From Polyangiaceae bacterium (lineage in GTDB: Bacteria; Myxococcota_A; Polyangia; Polyangiales; Polyangiaceae): a stretch of 32,740 nucleotides of DNA. Position numbers and translations under genes: made by a program. This document shows, one piece after another, positions 25,699 to 32,740 of the stretch. How positions within the stretch are numbered: the stretch's first letter is position 1; every line of letters begins with the position of its first letter. The DNA is taken from assembly GCA_025937785.1 (NCBI GenBank), contig JAICQQ010000085.1, forward strand, positions 1-32,740, in the 5' to 3' direction. The notes under the pieces were generated by a model, which saw nothing but the letters and a program-made list of their open reading frames with translations, did no database searches and was not told the origin of the DNA.

Positions 25699-26571
25699 TC
25701 ACTGTGCTGGTTGCGGATTCGAGGGGGCGACCACGATTTCGACGCGACGGTTGTTCGCGCGACCTTCCGCCGTGTCGTTGGTGGCCAGCGGTTGGGTTTC
25801 ACCGCGCCCGACGGCTGTGATGCGGTCATCGGCGACTCCTTGGCTCACCAGGTAGTCGCGAACCGCCATGGCTCGCTGGCGCGAAAGTTCCATGTTGGTG
25901 TCGTCGCTGCCGCGCGAATCCGTGTGGCCCTCTACCACGATACGTTTGGCGGGATCGATGTCGTTCAGCGCCTTGGCTACCTCGGTCAGTTTCTGTTGCG
26001 CGAGAGGTGCCAACTCGGCCTTGCCCGTGACGAACAAAACGGCCCCGTCGAGCGTGATGACAGTACCGCGTGCCTCCTCTTTCACCCTGGCGACTTCTTC
26101 CAGGCTCTTCAGCGCGGAGGCTGCGCGTTGTTCCGCTTGCAGTCGTGCTGCACGCTCCCGCTCCAGCTCGCCAGACTGCGTTTCCAGGCGCTTTTCCGCG
26201 GCCTGCTTCTCGCTCGTCGTCTGGACCAGCATCTCGGCTTGCTTCCGCTTGTAGTCGTCATCGGCTGCCTCGATGGCTTGCACGCCGACTTCGTAGTCAC
26301 CCCAGGCGCGCGCCTTCTGGGCCTCGCGCTCGGCAATATAGGCGAGGCTCACTTCGCGAAACGAGCCGGGATCCTGATCGTGGGCCTTCTCGGCGCGGTC
26401 GAGCGCCTGCTCCGCCGATAGCACCGCGTCCGGACGCAGGTCCGCAGCGGCTGAGGTCCTGGCGTCTTCGTAGGCTTGGCGGGCGTCGAGCAGTTGCTTG
26501 GACGGGGGCGTGCTGGCGCACGCGGCGCAGAGCAACACGGGTGTAGCCAGCGCTGCAGGAAATAGTTTCAT
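25699..26571 (-). CDS. OmpA-like peptidoglycan-associated lipoprotein
   Basis: A 290-residue outer-membrane-linked lipoprotein: signal ending LLCAAC (Cys18-19 region), a DUF4398-like helical segment (about 25-110) and a coiled coil with Glu/Arg/Gln/Ala (about 110-170), then an OmpA/MotB C-terminal domain (about 178-280) that binds peptidoglycan. Signatures are ALNDIDPAKRIVVEGHTDSRG, NMELSRQRAMAVRDYL and GRANNRRVEI, including the Asp and Arg that contact diaminopimelate. AAGGAGGA lies six bases before ATG 26571. It stands 27 bases after a stand-alone DUF4398-like lipoprotein, with which it probably forms an envelope complex, and 9 bases ahead of the LysR gene. Confidence 0.93.
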   Translation of the reverse strand: MKLFPAALATPVLLCAACASTPPSKQLLDARQAYEDARTSAAADLRPDAVLSAEQALDRAEKAHDQDPGSFREVSLAYIAEREAQKARAWGDYEVGVQAIEAADDDYKRKQAEMLVQTTSEKQAAEKRLETQSGELERERAARLQAEQRAASALKSLEEVARVKEEARGTVITLDGAVLFVTGKAELAPLAQQKLTEVAKALNDIDPAKRIVVEGHTDSRGSDDTNMELSRQRAMAVRDYLVSQGVADDRITAVGRGETQPLATNDTAEGRANNRRVEIVVAPSNPQPAQ

Positions 26572-26598
26572 CGTATTCCTCCTTCGGAATCGGATCGA

Positions 26599-26958
26599 TC
26601 AGTGGTGCGGTGACAGTGACTGAACCTGTGCCCGCGCGCGTTCCGCCTTTTCTTCGGCGTCGGTCTTTCGCGCCAACATCAGCGCGAGTTCCGCATCGGC
26701 GGTGGCGCGCTGCAGTACCAGCTGAGCCTTCTCGTCTTCCTCGTCTTGCATCAGTTCCTTGGCTTGCTGCAGTTGATCCTTCGCAAGTTTCAGGTGCAAA
26801 GACGCCTGCGGGTGGTCTTTGGGCGCAGCTGTCTCGGCAGCTGCGATCGCAGCCGTAGTTTCGGCGGTCGCGTTGGCCGCGGTTTGCGCTTCGACGGCAT
26901 CGTTCGCGCCGCCACAGCCGACGATGCACAGCACCGCGCCGAACTTGATGACTTTCAT
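26599..26958 (-). CDS. DUF4398-like small lipoprotein
   Basis: A 119-residue product: lipoprotein signal (MKVIKFGAVLCIVGCGG, lipobox IVGC), an Ala/Thr/Glu-rich stretch, then two helices typical of DUF4398 (HPQASLHLKLAKDQLQQAKE and DEKAQLVLQRATADAELALM), ending in an Arg/Glu coiled segment. Its partner downstream carries the same helical unit attached to OmpA, a pairing common in gammaproteobacteria and myxobacteria. GAGAGGAAG lies six bases before ATG 26958. It is the first gene of the lipoprotein-OmpA-LysR unit; I found no convincing sigma-54 element upstream of it, unlike its neighbours. Confidence 0.85.
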   Translation of the reverse strand: MKVIKFGAVLCIVGCGGANDAVEAQTAANATAETTAAIAAAETAAPKDHPQASLHLKLAKDQLQQAKELMQDEEDEKAQLVLQRATADAELALMLARKTDAEEKAERARAQVQSLSPHH

Positions 26959-27217
26959 ACTGGCTTCCTCTCCGACTTCGGGTGAGCCTAGGTTCCGCTG
27001 CGGAGGCTTCGAACCGGCTCCATCGGCTGCTGCCCATGGAGCCCGCGTTCGTAGACGGTCAGTCCGAAGCGCGCATCCGCTCGGGGAATGCCGTGGCTCA
27101 GACTCATGGTTTTGGTACTTTGAGCTGTCCGCGATTCCCGGCAGGTGTATCTGCAGTGGAACCGCGGACGCTGCTACCGCGTGCCTCCTGGCTGAACCCT
27201 GCGTGGGGCCAGAGGCG

Positions 27218-27236
27218 GCTCGCCCGGAGGGCGAGC
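27218..27236 (-). terminator. Second hairpin downstream of DUF1328 gene
   Basis: GCTCGCCC (27218-27225) and GGGCGAGC (27229-27236) form a perfect 8-bp stem with a 3-base loop. It lies 63 bases past the DUF1328 stop and may be a back-up terminator. No T-run. Confidence 0.45.
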
Positions 27237-27281
27237 TGTTGGATGATGGACTGGATCGCAGCTCGCGCTTGCGGTGACTGC

Positions 27282-27298
27282 GTGGGGCGATGCCCCAC
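27282..27298 (-). terminator. Hairpin terminator abutting DUF1328 stop
   Basis: GTGGGGC (27282-27288) and GCCCCAC (27292-27298) form a perfect 7-bp stem with a GAT loop, directly after the DUF1328 stop codon. No T-run is present, so it may act with a factor or only protect the 3' end. Confidence 0.5.
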
Positions 27299-27475
27299 TC
27301 AGATGCTTGGTCCGCGACCCTGGGCCAAACCGACGATCAATGCGATCGCCGCAATGACGAGGAACGCGAAGAACAGGATCTCGGCTACTCCAGCGGCGGC
27401 ACCGGCAATACCACCAAAACCGAAGAGAGCTGCGATCAGCGCAACGACGAAAAAGATGAGTGCCCAACGTAGCAT
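27299..27475 (-). CDS. DUF1328 small membrane protein
   Basis: A 58-residue, almost entirely hydrophobic protein with two helices (MLRWALIFFVVALIAALFGF and ILFFAFLVIAAIALIVGL) joined by GGIAGAAAGVAE, the exact layout of the DUF1328/UPF0391 (YtjA) family, whose role is unknown though often stress-related. ATG 27475 is fixed by AAGGAGT (27481-27487). A longer frame to 28003 is rejected because it runs through the divergent PP2C gene. It has its own sigma-54-like promoter and a hairpin at the stop, so it looks monocistronic. The PP2C gene lies divergently 374 bases away. Confidence 0.9.
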   Translation of the reverse strand: MLRWALIFFVVALIAALFGFGGIAGAAAGVAEILFFAFLVIAAIALIVGLAQGRGPSI

Positions 27476-27512
27476 GATTGACTCCTTGTGTTGAGAGGTC
27501 GAGCGGAGGTAG

Positions 27513-27527
27513 AGCAAGCGCTGTGCC
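27513..27527 (-). promoter_or_regulatory. Sigma-54 promoter before DUF1328 gene
   Basis: Minus strand GGCACAGCGCTTGCT: GGCAC, exact spacing, TTGCT. Predicted +1 about 27502, a 27-base leader containing the AAGGAGT ribosome site. Confidence 0.6.
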
Positions 27528-27788
27528 CAACTGGTTTCCGATGGTCTGACGGTGATTCCAGCGCTCCACGTACTGCGAAGTTGGGGGCTACCGTGCAACA
27601 GCGGGGCAGGAAGGATGGCTCGCGACCTCGTGCTGGCTTCGATCGCTCCCCGCCGAACAGCGTGCACCCGGCGATGATTCCTCAGAAATGCGGCACGCTC
27701 GGCGCAAAGTAGCCCCGCTGAGGCGCGAGTGCACGAGCCAGGCCTGGTTCGGAGGTCCCCCCGGCGTAGGGAGTCGTTAGCTCCTAGT

Positions 27789-27805
27789 TTGGCTTGCCGC
27801 TTGCT
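27789..27805 (+). promoter_or_regulatory. Sigma-54 promoter before PP2C gene
   Basis: TTGGCTTGCCGCTTGCT: TTGGC, G at the conserved place, exact GG-N10-GC and TTGCT. Predicted +1 about 27816, a 34-base leader with GGAGGA. Confidence 0.5.
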
Positions 27806-27849
27806 GGGCACTTGGGGAACTACAACAACAACGACGAGCCGGAGGAACC

Positions 27850-28788
27850 ATGAACTCGCAGACACTGCCCTTGCAGCCACCCCAGAGTGCCGGGCCGCGC
27901 CCCGACCCCCACACGACTTGGGACGCGGGGGGGTACACGCACACCGGACAGCGGCGGCAGGCGAATGAAGATAGCTTCCTGGTGGCCACGTTCCAGCGCG
28001 CATTGAACGTGATCGACAGCAGCCATCTGGGAGAGCATCCCGAATTCACGGCTGAGCGGACACGCGGCACGCTGTTGATGGTGGCCGATGGCATGGGCGG
28101 GCACGGCGGCGGAGATGTGGCGAGCCGAGCTGCCGTTCGGGCGGTGACCGACTACTTGGTCCACGTACTACCGTGCGCCTCGGCGATGTCGGCAACGCTC
28201 TCGTCAGACGCCAGGACATCGCTGCACGGCGTGCGCGCGAAGCTGGCGTCAGCGCTGCTGATAGGTGACGAAGCCATTCGTACGCAGGCGAATGCAGGCA
28301 GCGGCGAAGCGCAGATGGGGACGACGCTGACGCTGGCGGTGATCACGGGACCCATGCTGTACGTGGCGCACGTCGGGGACAGTCGCTGCTACCTGTTGCG
28401 TGGCGGAGCCTTGCACCAATTGACCAGCGACCATACCGTGGCCAACCAGATCGCGAGCCTCGGGGGCAACGTCAGTGATGCGGCGCAACTGAATCACATT
28501 TTGTGGAATTGCCTGGGTGGCGGCGAGGGTACGTTCCCCCAGCCCGAGGTGCTGAAGCACGAGCTAGAACCAGGTGACGCAGTGTTTCTGTGCACCGACG
28601 GCCTGACCAACGAGCTCGACGACGAAACCATCCTCGCGCTCCTGACGCGCTCGGGGTCCAGCCGTGATATTTGCGCGGGACTGGTCGGACGGGCTAACGA
28701 ACACGGCGGGCAGGACAACATCACCGCCGTGCTCGCCAAACCCGGGGTCGCCGCGCGCGGTCGGCAACGGCGCGTTCGGCCCGGCTGA
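27850..28788 (+). CDS. PP2C-type Ser/Thr protein phosphatase
   Basis: A 312-residue metal-dependent phosphatase that reverses Hanks-kinase phosphorylation; no signal or membrane segment, so cytoplasmic. The PPM motifs are in order: RRQANEDSF (Asp41), VADGMGGHGGGDVAS (Asp80), GTTLTLAVI, VAHVGDSRCYLLR, LTSDHT, CTDGLTNEL and GQDNITAVLA. An insert between residues 43 and 73 is longer than in compact bacterial phosphatases such as PstP. GGAGGA at 27841-27846 fixes ATG 27850. It converges on a kinase-receiver gene with a shared terminator and is the only phosphatase for five kinases in the window, so it probably serves several. Confidence 0.94.
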   Translation: MNSQTLPLQPPQSAGPRPDPHTTWDAGGYTHTGQRRQANEDSFLVATFQRALNVIDSSHLGEHPEFTAERTRGTLLMVADGMGGHGGGDVASRAAVRAVTDYLVHVLPCASAMSATLSSDARTSLHGVRAKLASALLIGDEAIRTQANAGSGEAQMGTTLTLAVITGPMLYVAHVGDSRCYLLRGGALHQLTSDHTVANQIASLGGNVSDAAQLNHILWNCLGGGEGTFPQPEVLKHELEPGDAVFLCTDGLTNELDDETILALLTRSGSSRDICAGLVGRANEHGGQDNITAVLAKPGVAARGRQRRVRPG

Positions 28789-28807
28789 CCTCGGCTCATG
28801 CCCAGTA

Positions 28808-28842
28808 CGCCACGGAGTCGTGTCGCCCCCGACTCTGTGGTG
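28808..28842. terminator. Bidirectional hairpin terminator
   Basis: CCACGGAGTCG (28810-28820) pairs with CGACTCTGTGG (28830-28840) over 11 bp with a single G-T wobble and a 9-base loop; two further pairs extend it. It lies in the 83-base gap between converging PP2C and kinase-receiver genes and can serve both. No T-run. Confidence 0.65.
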
Positions 28843-28871
28843 CCCGCTTGAATTTCAGGTCGTCGCCGCTT

Positions 28872-30191
28872 TCAACGCTGGGCTCGCTCGCGCAGCATGC
28901 GGCGCAACATCGACACCACGTCGTCCAGATCCACCGGCTTCACCAGGAACTTGTCAGCGCCGATGTGATGCAACAGCCGCCACTCGTTGGGTCCGCCCGC
29001 GGCGGTCAACACGAACACTGGGATCCTCGCGAGCGCATCCCTAGCTCGGAGCGCCGCCGTCAGCGGTATGCCCCCCAGCCCGGGCATTTGAAGGTCCAGA
29101 ATTGCGGCAGAGATTTCCTGTTCGTCGATGGCGGCGAGCGCGCTGTTGCCATCTCCTACACAAATGACCTCGGCGTCGGGGAATTCCATGTGCAGCTTGA
29201 CCTCGAGCGCGTCGCGAAAGTCCCGGTCATCTTCTGCTACCAGGATGCGTCGCGGCTCGTAGATGCGATTCATGGCGTCGAGCAGCGCGGTGCGAAACGC
29301 GTCGACGCTCTCGGTGCGTTCGTGAGGGTTCTTGGCCAGCCCCCCGAGCAATACGCGATCGAAGGACGGCGCCAGTTTCGGATTGAGCTGGCTGGGGAGA
29401 GCGACCTCTTCGACCGCGTGCTTCGCCAAAAGCTCGATGTCACTCTGACCGTCGACCGGCAACCGCCCCGTCAGCATCTGGTAGGCCACGCAAGCGAGCG
29501 AATACACGTCAGCGGAGGGGGTGATCGGCCCGACTTGTCCCTCGCTGAATGCAATTTCTGGCGCCATGTAGGCTGGCGTCCCGGCGAAGACGTTGCGACC
29601 AGTGCCGTCTTCGCCATAGCTGGTCGAGATCCCGAAGTCCGCGATGCGCGCGTGCAATTCGCGGTCGAGTAGAATGTTGCTCGGCTTGATGTCACGATGC
29701 ACAGTGCCTGCGGCGTGGATCGCGGACACTCCGAGGCACACCTCGTTGAGGATGGCGACGCCCAGCTCGAGATCCACGTCGTTGAAACGCGCCGCCAGCC
29801 ATTGGTTCAGCGTATAACCATCGACGAGCTCCATCACGAAGTAGGGCAAGCCGTCGTGTTCACCGAAGGCGTGAATCGCCACGATGTTGCGGTGATTCAG
29901 GCGCGCCATCGCCTTCGCCTCTTCACGGAACCGCTCCGCGAAACCCGGACGCAGTCGCTCGGGTCGAATCACTTTGAGCGCTACGTTGCGCTCGAGTTGC
30001 TCATCGCGCGCCAATAGTACGACGCCCATCGCACCCTGCCCGACGTCACCTAGAATTCGATACGTGCCGTCGATGAGGCTACCGTGGGCAAAGGCTTCGG
30101 CGAGCGGCGGACGCGATGTCACGGTGCCTCGCCGGGGTAGCGCTTGAGTTTCTGCGAGGGCTGGGGCAACTGGTGAGAAATCGTGCGACAT
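28872..30191 (-). CDS. Hybrid Ser/Thr kinase with C-terminal receiver domain
   Basis: A 439-residue soluble protein that joins a Hanks kinase to a two-component receiver. Kinase (about 44-305): GQGAMG (51-56), Lys73, HRDIKPSN (165-172), DFG (185-187), APE (210-212). Receiver (about 314-436): acidic pair Asp321/Asp322, phospho-acceptor Asp366 in ILDLQMPGLGG, Thr397 and Lys418 in FLVKPVD. All receiver residues needed for phosphorylation are present, so a histidine kinase could control it. There is no membrane helix, unlike the other four kinases. No Shine-Dalgarno site is evident before ATG 30191. It is 44 bases downstream of the coiled-coil lipoprotein gene and shares its promoter. Confidence 0.94.
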   Translation of the reverse strand: MSHDFSPVAPALAETQALPRRGTVTSRPPLAEAFAHGSLIDGTYRILGDVGQGAMGVVLLARDEQLERNVALKVIRPERLRPGFAERFREEAKAMARLNHRNIVAIHAFGEHDGLPYFVMELVDGYTLNQWLAARFNDVDLELGVAILNEVCLGVSAIHAAGTVHRDIKPSNILLDRELHARIADFGISTSYGEDGTGRNVFAGTPAYMAPEIAFSEGQVGPITPSADVYSLACVAYQMLTGRLPVDGQSDIELLAKHAVEEVALPSQLNPKLAPSFDRVLLGGLAKNPHERTESVDAFRTALLDAMNRIYEPRRILVAEDDRDFRDALEVKLHMEFPDAEVICVGDGNSALAAIDEQEISAAILDLQMPGLGGIPLTAALRARDALARIPVFVLTAAGGPNEWRLLHHIGADKFLVKPVDLDDVVSMLRRMLRERAQR

Positions 30192-30235
30192 AAATACGCG
30201 CTCGGTAATGTGAAATGGGGCATCGTGCCAGTGGG

Positions 30236-30658
30236 TTATTCGAGCGCTTCTTCGGTCGCGTCACCGGCGCGGTCGAGCGCGTGGTTGATGTCTTTGCCGA
30301 GTTCGGCCAGCCTCCGGTCGAGCTCGCGCTCCGTTTGACTCAGTTCCGCTTTGGTCTTGGCCCCGGCGTCCTCGAGCTTGCGAGCTAGCTCGTCGCGCTC
30401 GCGCCGTAGATCGAGGAGCTCGGCTTGGGTGTCCGCCTTGGCCTCGGCGCTCGCATGTTGGACCGAGCGCTCCAAGCGCTCCAGCTTTCTGTCCATGGCG
30501 TCGAGGGCAGCCTGCGAATCCCGGCGAAACTCGCGCAGCTCCTCGTCCACCTCGGCTTCGGCCTCGGTCGCGTCTTTTTCGACTCCGCGCGCGGTGTCGT
30601 CACAAGCGGTACTGCCTGCCGCCCACAAGGCGATGGCAAAGAGAGCTAGTCTTTTCAC
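30236..30658 (-). CDS. Coiled-coil lipoprotein, hypothetical
   Basis: A 140-residue product: signal peptide (MKRLALFAIALWAAGSTACDD, lipobox-like STAC) then an almost continuous charged heptad pattern (about 25-135, rich in Glu, Arg, Ala, Asp, Leu), a long coiled coil anchored to the membrane and reaching into the periplasm. No family recognised. GTG 30658 has AGGAG seven bases upstream. It heads the unit with the kinase-receiver hybrid, a combination that suggests an envelope sensor or tether linked to the kinase, although no physical contact can be read from sequence. A sigma-54-like element lies upstream. Confidence 0.8.
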   Translation of the reverse strand: MKRLALFAIALWAAGSTACDDTARGVEKDATEAEAEVDEELREFRRDSQAALDAMDRKLERLERSVQHASAEAKADTQAELLDLRRERDELARKLEDAGAKTKAELSQTERELDRRLAELGKDINHALDRAGDATEEALE

Positions 30659-30710
30659 GGTCGGCTCCTAGATGGTGACGACTGCAGTGGTGCAGAAGCC
30701 GAAACCGAAA

Positions 30711-30727
30711 TGCATCATCGGTGCCAA
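30711..30727 (-). promoter_or_regulatory. Sigma-54 promoter before lipoprotein and kinase-receiver unit
   Basis: Minus strand TTGGCACCGATGATGCA: perfect TTGGCAC, exact spacing, ATGCA at -12. Predicted +1 about 30700, a 42-base leader to GTG 30658. Confidence 0.5.
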
Positions 30728-31109
30728 ACGACGAACGTCGCGCGCCTCTGCAACACCTGTTCGTCTGAGGCCCTTTCGTCGAGCCATGCCGACCCAGGCG
30801 GGGCAGCGTGCCCCGATCCCTCACCGACGACGTCCCACGGCTAGTCGTGAGGTGTTAGAAATGTCGGAGCCTCCAGGCCGCGCACCCCAGGCTGGGACTG
30901 ACTCAAGTTCACTTCTGCCACGTTCGTCCACAGTGACCTAGGGCGCGGCTGCACGACTGAGCCATGTGCGATGTCCCAGTCGCCCTGTGGATACCATGGC
31001 AGCCCGACTGAGGGTGGCATACCAGAGCGTTCTCCGTGCGGCGGCCCGGCGATCCGCGCGCTCAGCGCCCGGCCCTGGGAACCTGCACGAAATACTAGGT
31101 CAAACGCGG

Positions 31110-31124
31110 CAACTGGTCCAGTTG
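31110..31124. repeat. Perfect inverted repeat overlapping kinase promoter
   Basis: CAACTGG-T-CCAGTTG is a 15-base odd palindrome that overlaps the -24 part of the sigma-54-like element. An operator here would block polymerase binding. Confidence 0.4.
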
Positions 31125-31129
31125 TTGCT
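31114..31129 (+). promoter_or_regulatory. Sigma-54 promoter before fifth kinase
   Basis: TGGTCCAGTTGTTGCT: TGG, exact GG-N10-GC spacing, TTGCT; the -24 side lacks CAC. Predicted +1 about 31140, one base before GTG 31141, which has no Shine-Dalgarno sequence. Confidence 0.45.
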
Positions 31130-31140
31130 TCGCCCTCGGC

Positions 31141-32649
31141 GTGTCTGCTTCAACCGAAATTCTTGCTCCTACCTTGGTCGCGGCAGCCCCCGGGCCGCAG
31201 GCGGACGCCCGCCCTGCGCACTGCGCCAGCGTGCCGTCGGACGTCGCACCGGGTCCCATCGATTCGCGCGGCGACGCGCTCGCCGGTCGCTATCGCCTGG
31301 ACGGCGTGCTGGCCGAAGGCGGGATGGCCACGGTGTACCGTGCGTGGCATTGCCTGTTGGAGCAACCCGTAGCTCTGAAGATGCTGCGCCCCGAATACAG
31401 CAGCGTTCCGGAGATTGCCGAGCGCTTCTTGCAAGAGGCGCGGGCCGTGGCTCGGCTTCGTAGTAAGCACGCCGTGCGGGTGATGGACTTTGGTGGCACC
31501 GCCGAAGGTAACCGCTACATGGTCCTGGAGCTGTTGAACGGCAGGGATCTCCAGCACCTGTTGATGAAAGAAGGAGCTCAACCCGTCGCACGAGCCGTGG
31601 GCTTCGTGCTGCAGGCCGCCGAAGCGCTGACTGAGGCACACTCGACCGGTCTCGTACACCGTGACATCAAGCCGGCGAACCTGTTTCTCGCCAAAGAAGA
31701 CGGTACTGAACTGGTTAAAGTCATCGACTTCGGGATTTGCAAATCGCTCTGCCGCAAGAGCGAATATCGCACGCTTTCGAAGAGTTATCTGGGGTCGCCG
31801 CAGTACATGTCACCGGAGCAGATCCAATCCGCTGCTTCGGTCGACGCGCGGACCGATATTTGGTCGCTGGGAGTGGTTCTGTTCGAATTGCTTACCGGTC
31901 AGGCGCCGTTTCGAGGGGCTACGCTGCCAGCGTTGTGCGCCTCGGTGATTGCCGACACCCCAAGCTGGCCCGGGCACCTGCCCGACGAGCTCGGCCGCGT
32001 CGTCATGCGCTGTTTGTCGAAGCGACGGGAAGACCGCTACGCGACCGTAGCCGAACTCGCTCGGGAGCTCGAGCAATGCCTCGGGCCAGCCGACGCCGCG
32101 CCGGTGGGCAGCGAGCGCCACGTCGAACCCCAGTCGAACGTGCGCTCTCGCCGTCGGGTGAATGGCTGGAGCCAGAAGGGCTTGCTGTGCGGGGTTTTGT
32201 CAGCCGCAGCGGGCGCTGCGGGTTGGGGTGTCGGCGCATTTGGGCTTCGCAACGATCCCCCGTCTACCCAAGCGATCCCGCCCGCGCTCGTGGCCGCTGC
32301 GCTCGCGGCTGGCGCTAGCGAGTCGCCCGAGCCGGTGCTGATTGAAACATCGCTGCAGCTGGACGAAGGGACCGAACCGGCGGCGTTCAATACTCTGGCC
32401 GCCGCGGCGTTGAGCCCACCCTCCGTGCCTGAAACGTCCGCGCGTCGAGACAGTAAGCCGCCAGGAGCGCCAACAGCCGTGCGTGCCAGCCACCCCGGCG
32501 CGGCGACCTCATCCAGTGTGGACATGGAAGCGCGCTATGCGCTCACCTACCAGCCCGACACGAGCGGCTCTGGTTCGGCCCCCGCGCGTGTTTCTGACAC
32601 TCCCGCCGCGCCCAGCTTCGACCCCGCGCTGGTGCAGTCCGATCTCTGA
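31141..32649 (+). CDS. Transmembrane Ser/Thr protein kinase (Hanks type)
   Basis: A 502-residue kinase: N-terminal Ala/Pro segment (1-48), catalytic domain (about 50-315) with AEGGMA loop (first Gly replaced by Ala), Lys80, HRDIKPAN (173-180), DFG (196-198) and SPE (224-226), then basic RSRRR and a membrane helix (about 350-372), then an Ala/Pro/Ser-rich outer tail with MEARYALT. Catalytic residues are intact. It belongs to the same subfamily as the kinases at 2873 and 7562. GTG 31141 is used because the domain starts soon after and no later start is better; it lacks a ribosome site. A 13-bp tandem array begins 28 bases past its stop. Confidence 0.92.
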   Translation: MSASTEILAPTLVAAAPGPQADARPAHCASVPSDVAPGPIDSRGDALAGRYRLDGVLAEGGMATVYRAWHCLLEQPVALKMLRPEYSSVPEIAERFLQEARAVARLRSKHAVRVMDFGGTAEGNRYMVLELLNGRDLQHLLMKEGAQPVARAVGFVLQAAEALTEAHSTGLVHRDIKPANLFLAKEDGTELVKVIDFGICKSLCRKSEYRTLSKSYLGSPQYMSPEQIQSAASVDARTDIWSLGVVLFELLTGQAPFRGATLPALCASVIADTPSWPGHLPDELGRVVMRCLSKRREDRYATVAELARELEQCLGPADAAPVGSERHVEPQSNVRSRRRVNGWSQKGLLCGVLSAAAGAAGWGVGAFGLRNDPPSTQAIPPALVAAALAAGASESPEPVLIETSLQLDEGTEPAAFNTLAAAALSPPSVPETSARRDSKPPGAPTAVRASHPGAATSSSVDMEARYALTYQPDTSGSGSAPARVSDTPAAPSFDPALVQSDL

Positions 32650-32677
32650 GTGCCTTCGCTGGTCGTGCTCTAACTAA

Positions 32678-32740
32678 ATGAGCGGGACTAATGAGCGGGA
32701 CTAATGAGCGGGACTAATGAGCGGGACTAATGAGCGGGAC
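32678..32740 (+). repeat. 13-bp tandem repeat array at window edge
   Basis: At least five head-to-tail copies of ATGAGCGGGACTA (four complete, the fifth cut off after 11 bases at the window end). Each copy has an ATG, and reading from it gives eight codons ending in TAA that overlaps the ATG two units on. The true copy number and the downstream gene lie outside the window. Confidence 0.95.

Larger units (their letters stand above)
26959..27298. other. Intergenic region between DUF4398-like and DUF1328 genes
   Basis: 340 bases without a convincing gene. It must hold the promoter of the lipoprotein-OmpA-LysR unit, which I could not place, and carries two strong hairpins downstream of the DUF1328 gene. 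Plus-strand ORFs here are shadows. Confidence 0.6.
27476..27849. other. Divergent promoter region, DUF1328 and PP2C
   Basis: 374 bases without a gene. It holds one sigma-54-like element for each direction (27513-27527 minus, 27789-27805 plus), with about 260 bases between that could hold activator binding sites. No clear repeat was seen. Confidence 0.6.
30659..31140. other. Divergent intergenic region, lipoprotein and kinase
   Basis: 482 bases without a convincing gene; an 89-codon plus-strand ORF (30672-30941) lacks coding character. It holds one sigma-54-like element for each direction and a hairpin CGGGGC (30799-30804)/GCCCCG (30810-30815) whose role is unclear. Confidence 0.55.

Noticed and set aside
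30224..30230. TGGCACG on the minus strand before the kinase-receiver gene
   Set aside because: The -24 block is perfect but the -12 position has no TTGC or GC at the required spacing, and the gene sits in an operon.
30966..31463. 165-codon plus-strand frame overlapping the fifth kinase
   Set aside because: Different frame from an intact kinase domain and no ribosome site or domain.

Overview
The window is high-GC chromosomal DNA from a myxobacterium, most likely of the Polyangia (Sorangium/Polyangium-like) side of Myxococcota. The grounds are five Hanks-type Ser/Thr kinases in 33 kb, long proline-rich kinase tails, a 12-unit cysteine-rich repeat lipoprotein, a MYXO-CTERM-like sorting tail, many lipoproteins and numerous -24/-12 (sigma-54) promoter motifs. 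No rRNA, tRNA, CRISPR array or transposase was found.

Layout. 1-1750 (+): protein-L-isoaspartate methyltransferase, a two-CBS-domain protein, a 14-bp tandem array and a small Pro-rich protein. 1712-6097 (-): kinase, kinase, transaldolase. 6312-10776 (+): periplasmic HtrA protease, a membrane kinase and the Cys-rich repeat lipoprotein. 10960-11985 (+): a lipoprotein with kinase-like motifs. 12.2-13.0 kb: small hypothetical genes. 13010-20287 (-): an envelope operon of Omp85/D15-type barrel, kinase-like lipoprotein, PAP2 phosphatase, YihY/BrkB membrane protein and phospholipase-like/beta-barrel fusion. 20447-24116 (+), divergent from it: an ATP/ADP-translocase-like transporter with HEAT repeats, and a double cyclic-nucleotide-binding-fold protein. 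24176-27475 (-): Cys-rich lipoprotein, LysR regulator, OmpA-like lipoprotein, DUF4398-like lipoprotein and DUF1328 peptide. 27850-28788 (+): PP2C phosphatase, facing a kinase-receiver hybrid and a coiled-coil lipoprotein on the minus strand. 31141-32649 (+): a fifth kinase, followed by a 13-bp tandem array running off the window.

The common theme is phospho-signalling tied to the cell envelope: transmembrane kinases, a PP2C phosphatase, a kinase-receiver hybrid, two predicted extracytoplasmic kinase-like lipoproteins and many outer-membrane or periplasmic parts. Reading upstream regions by eye, I found GG-N10-GC elements resembling sigma-54 promoters before most transcription units. Eight are good matches and five weaker. 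Genes lacking a Shine-Dalgarno sequence tend to have this element so close that the predicted mRNA would be nearly leaderless. This pattern, the two kinase-like lipoproteins and the 9-9-5 higher-order period of the cysteine repeats are the most noteworthy observations. All functional calls come from reading motifs; no database search was run.
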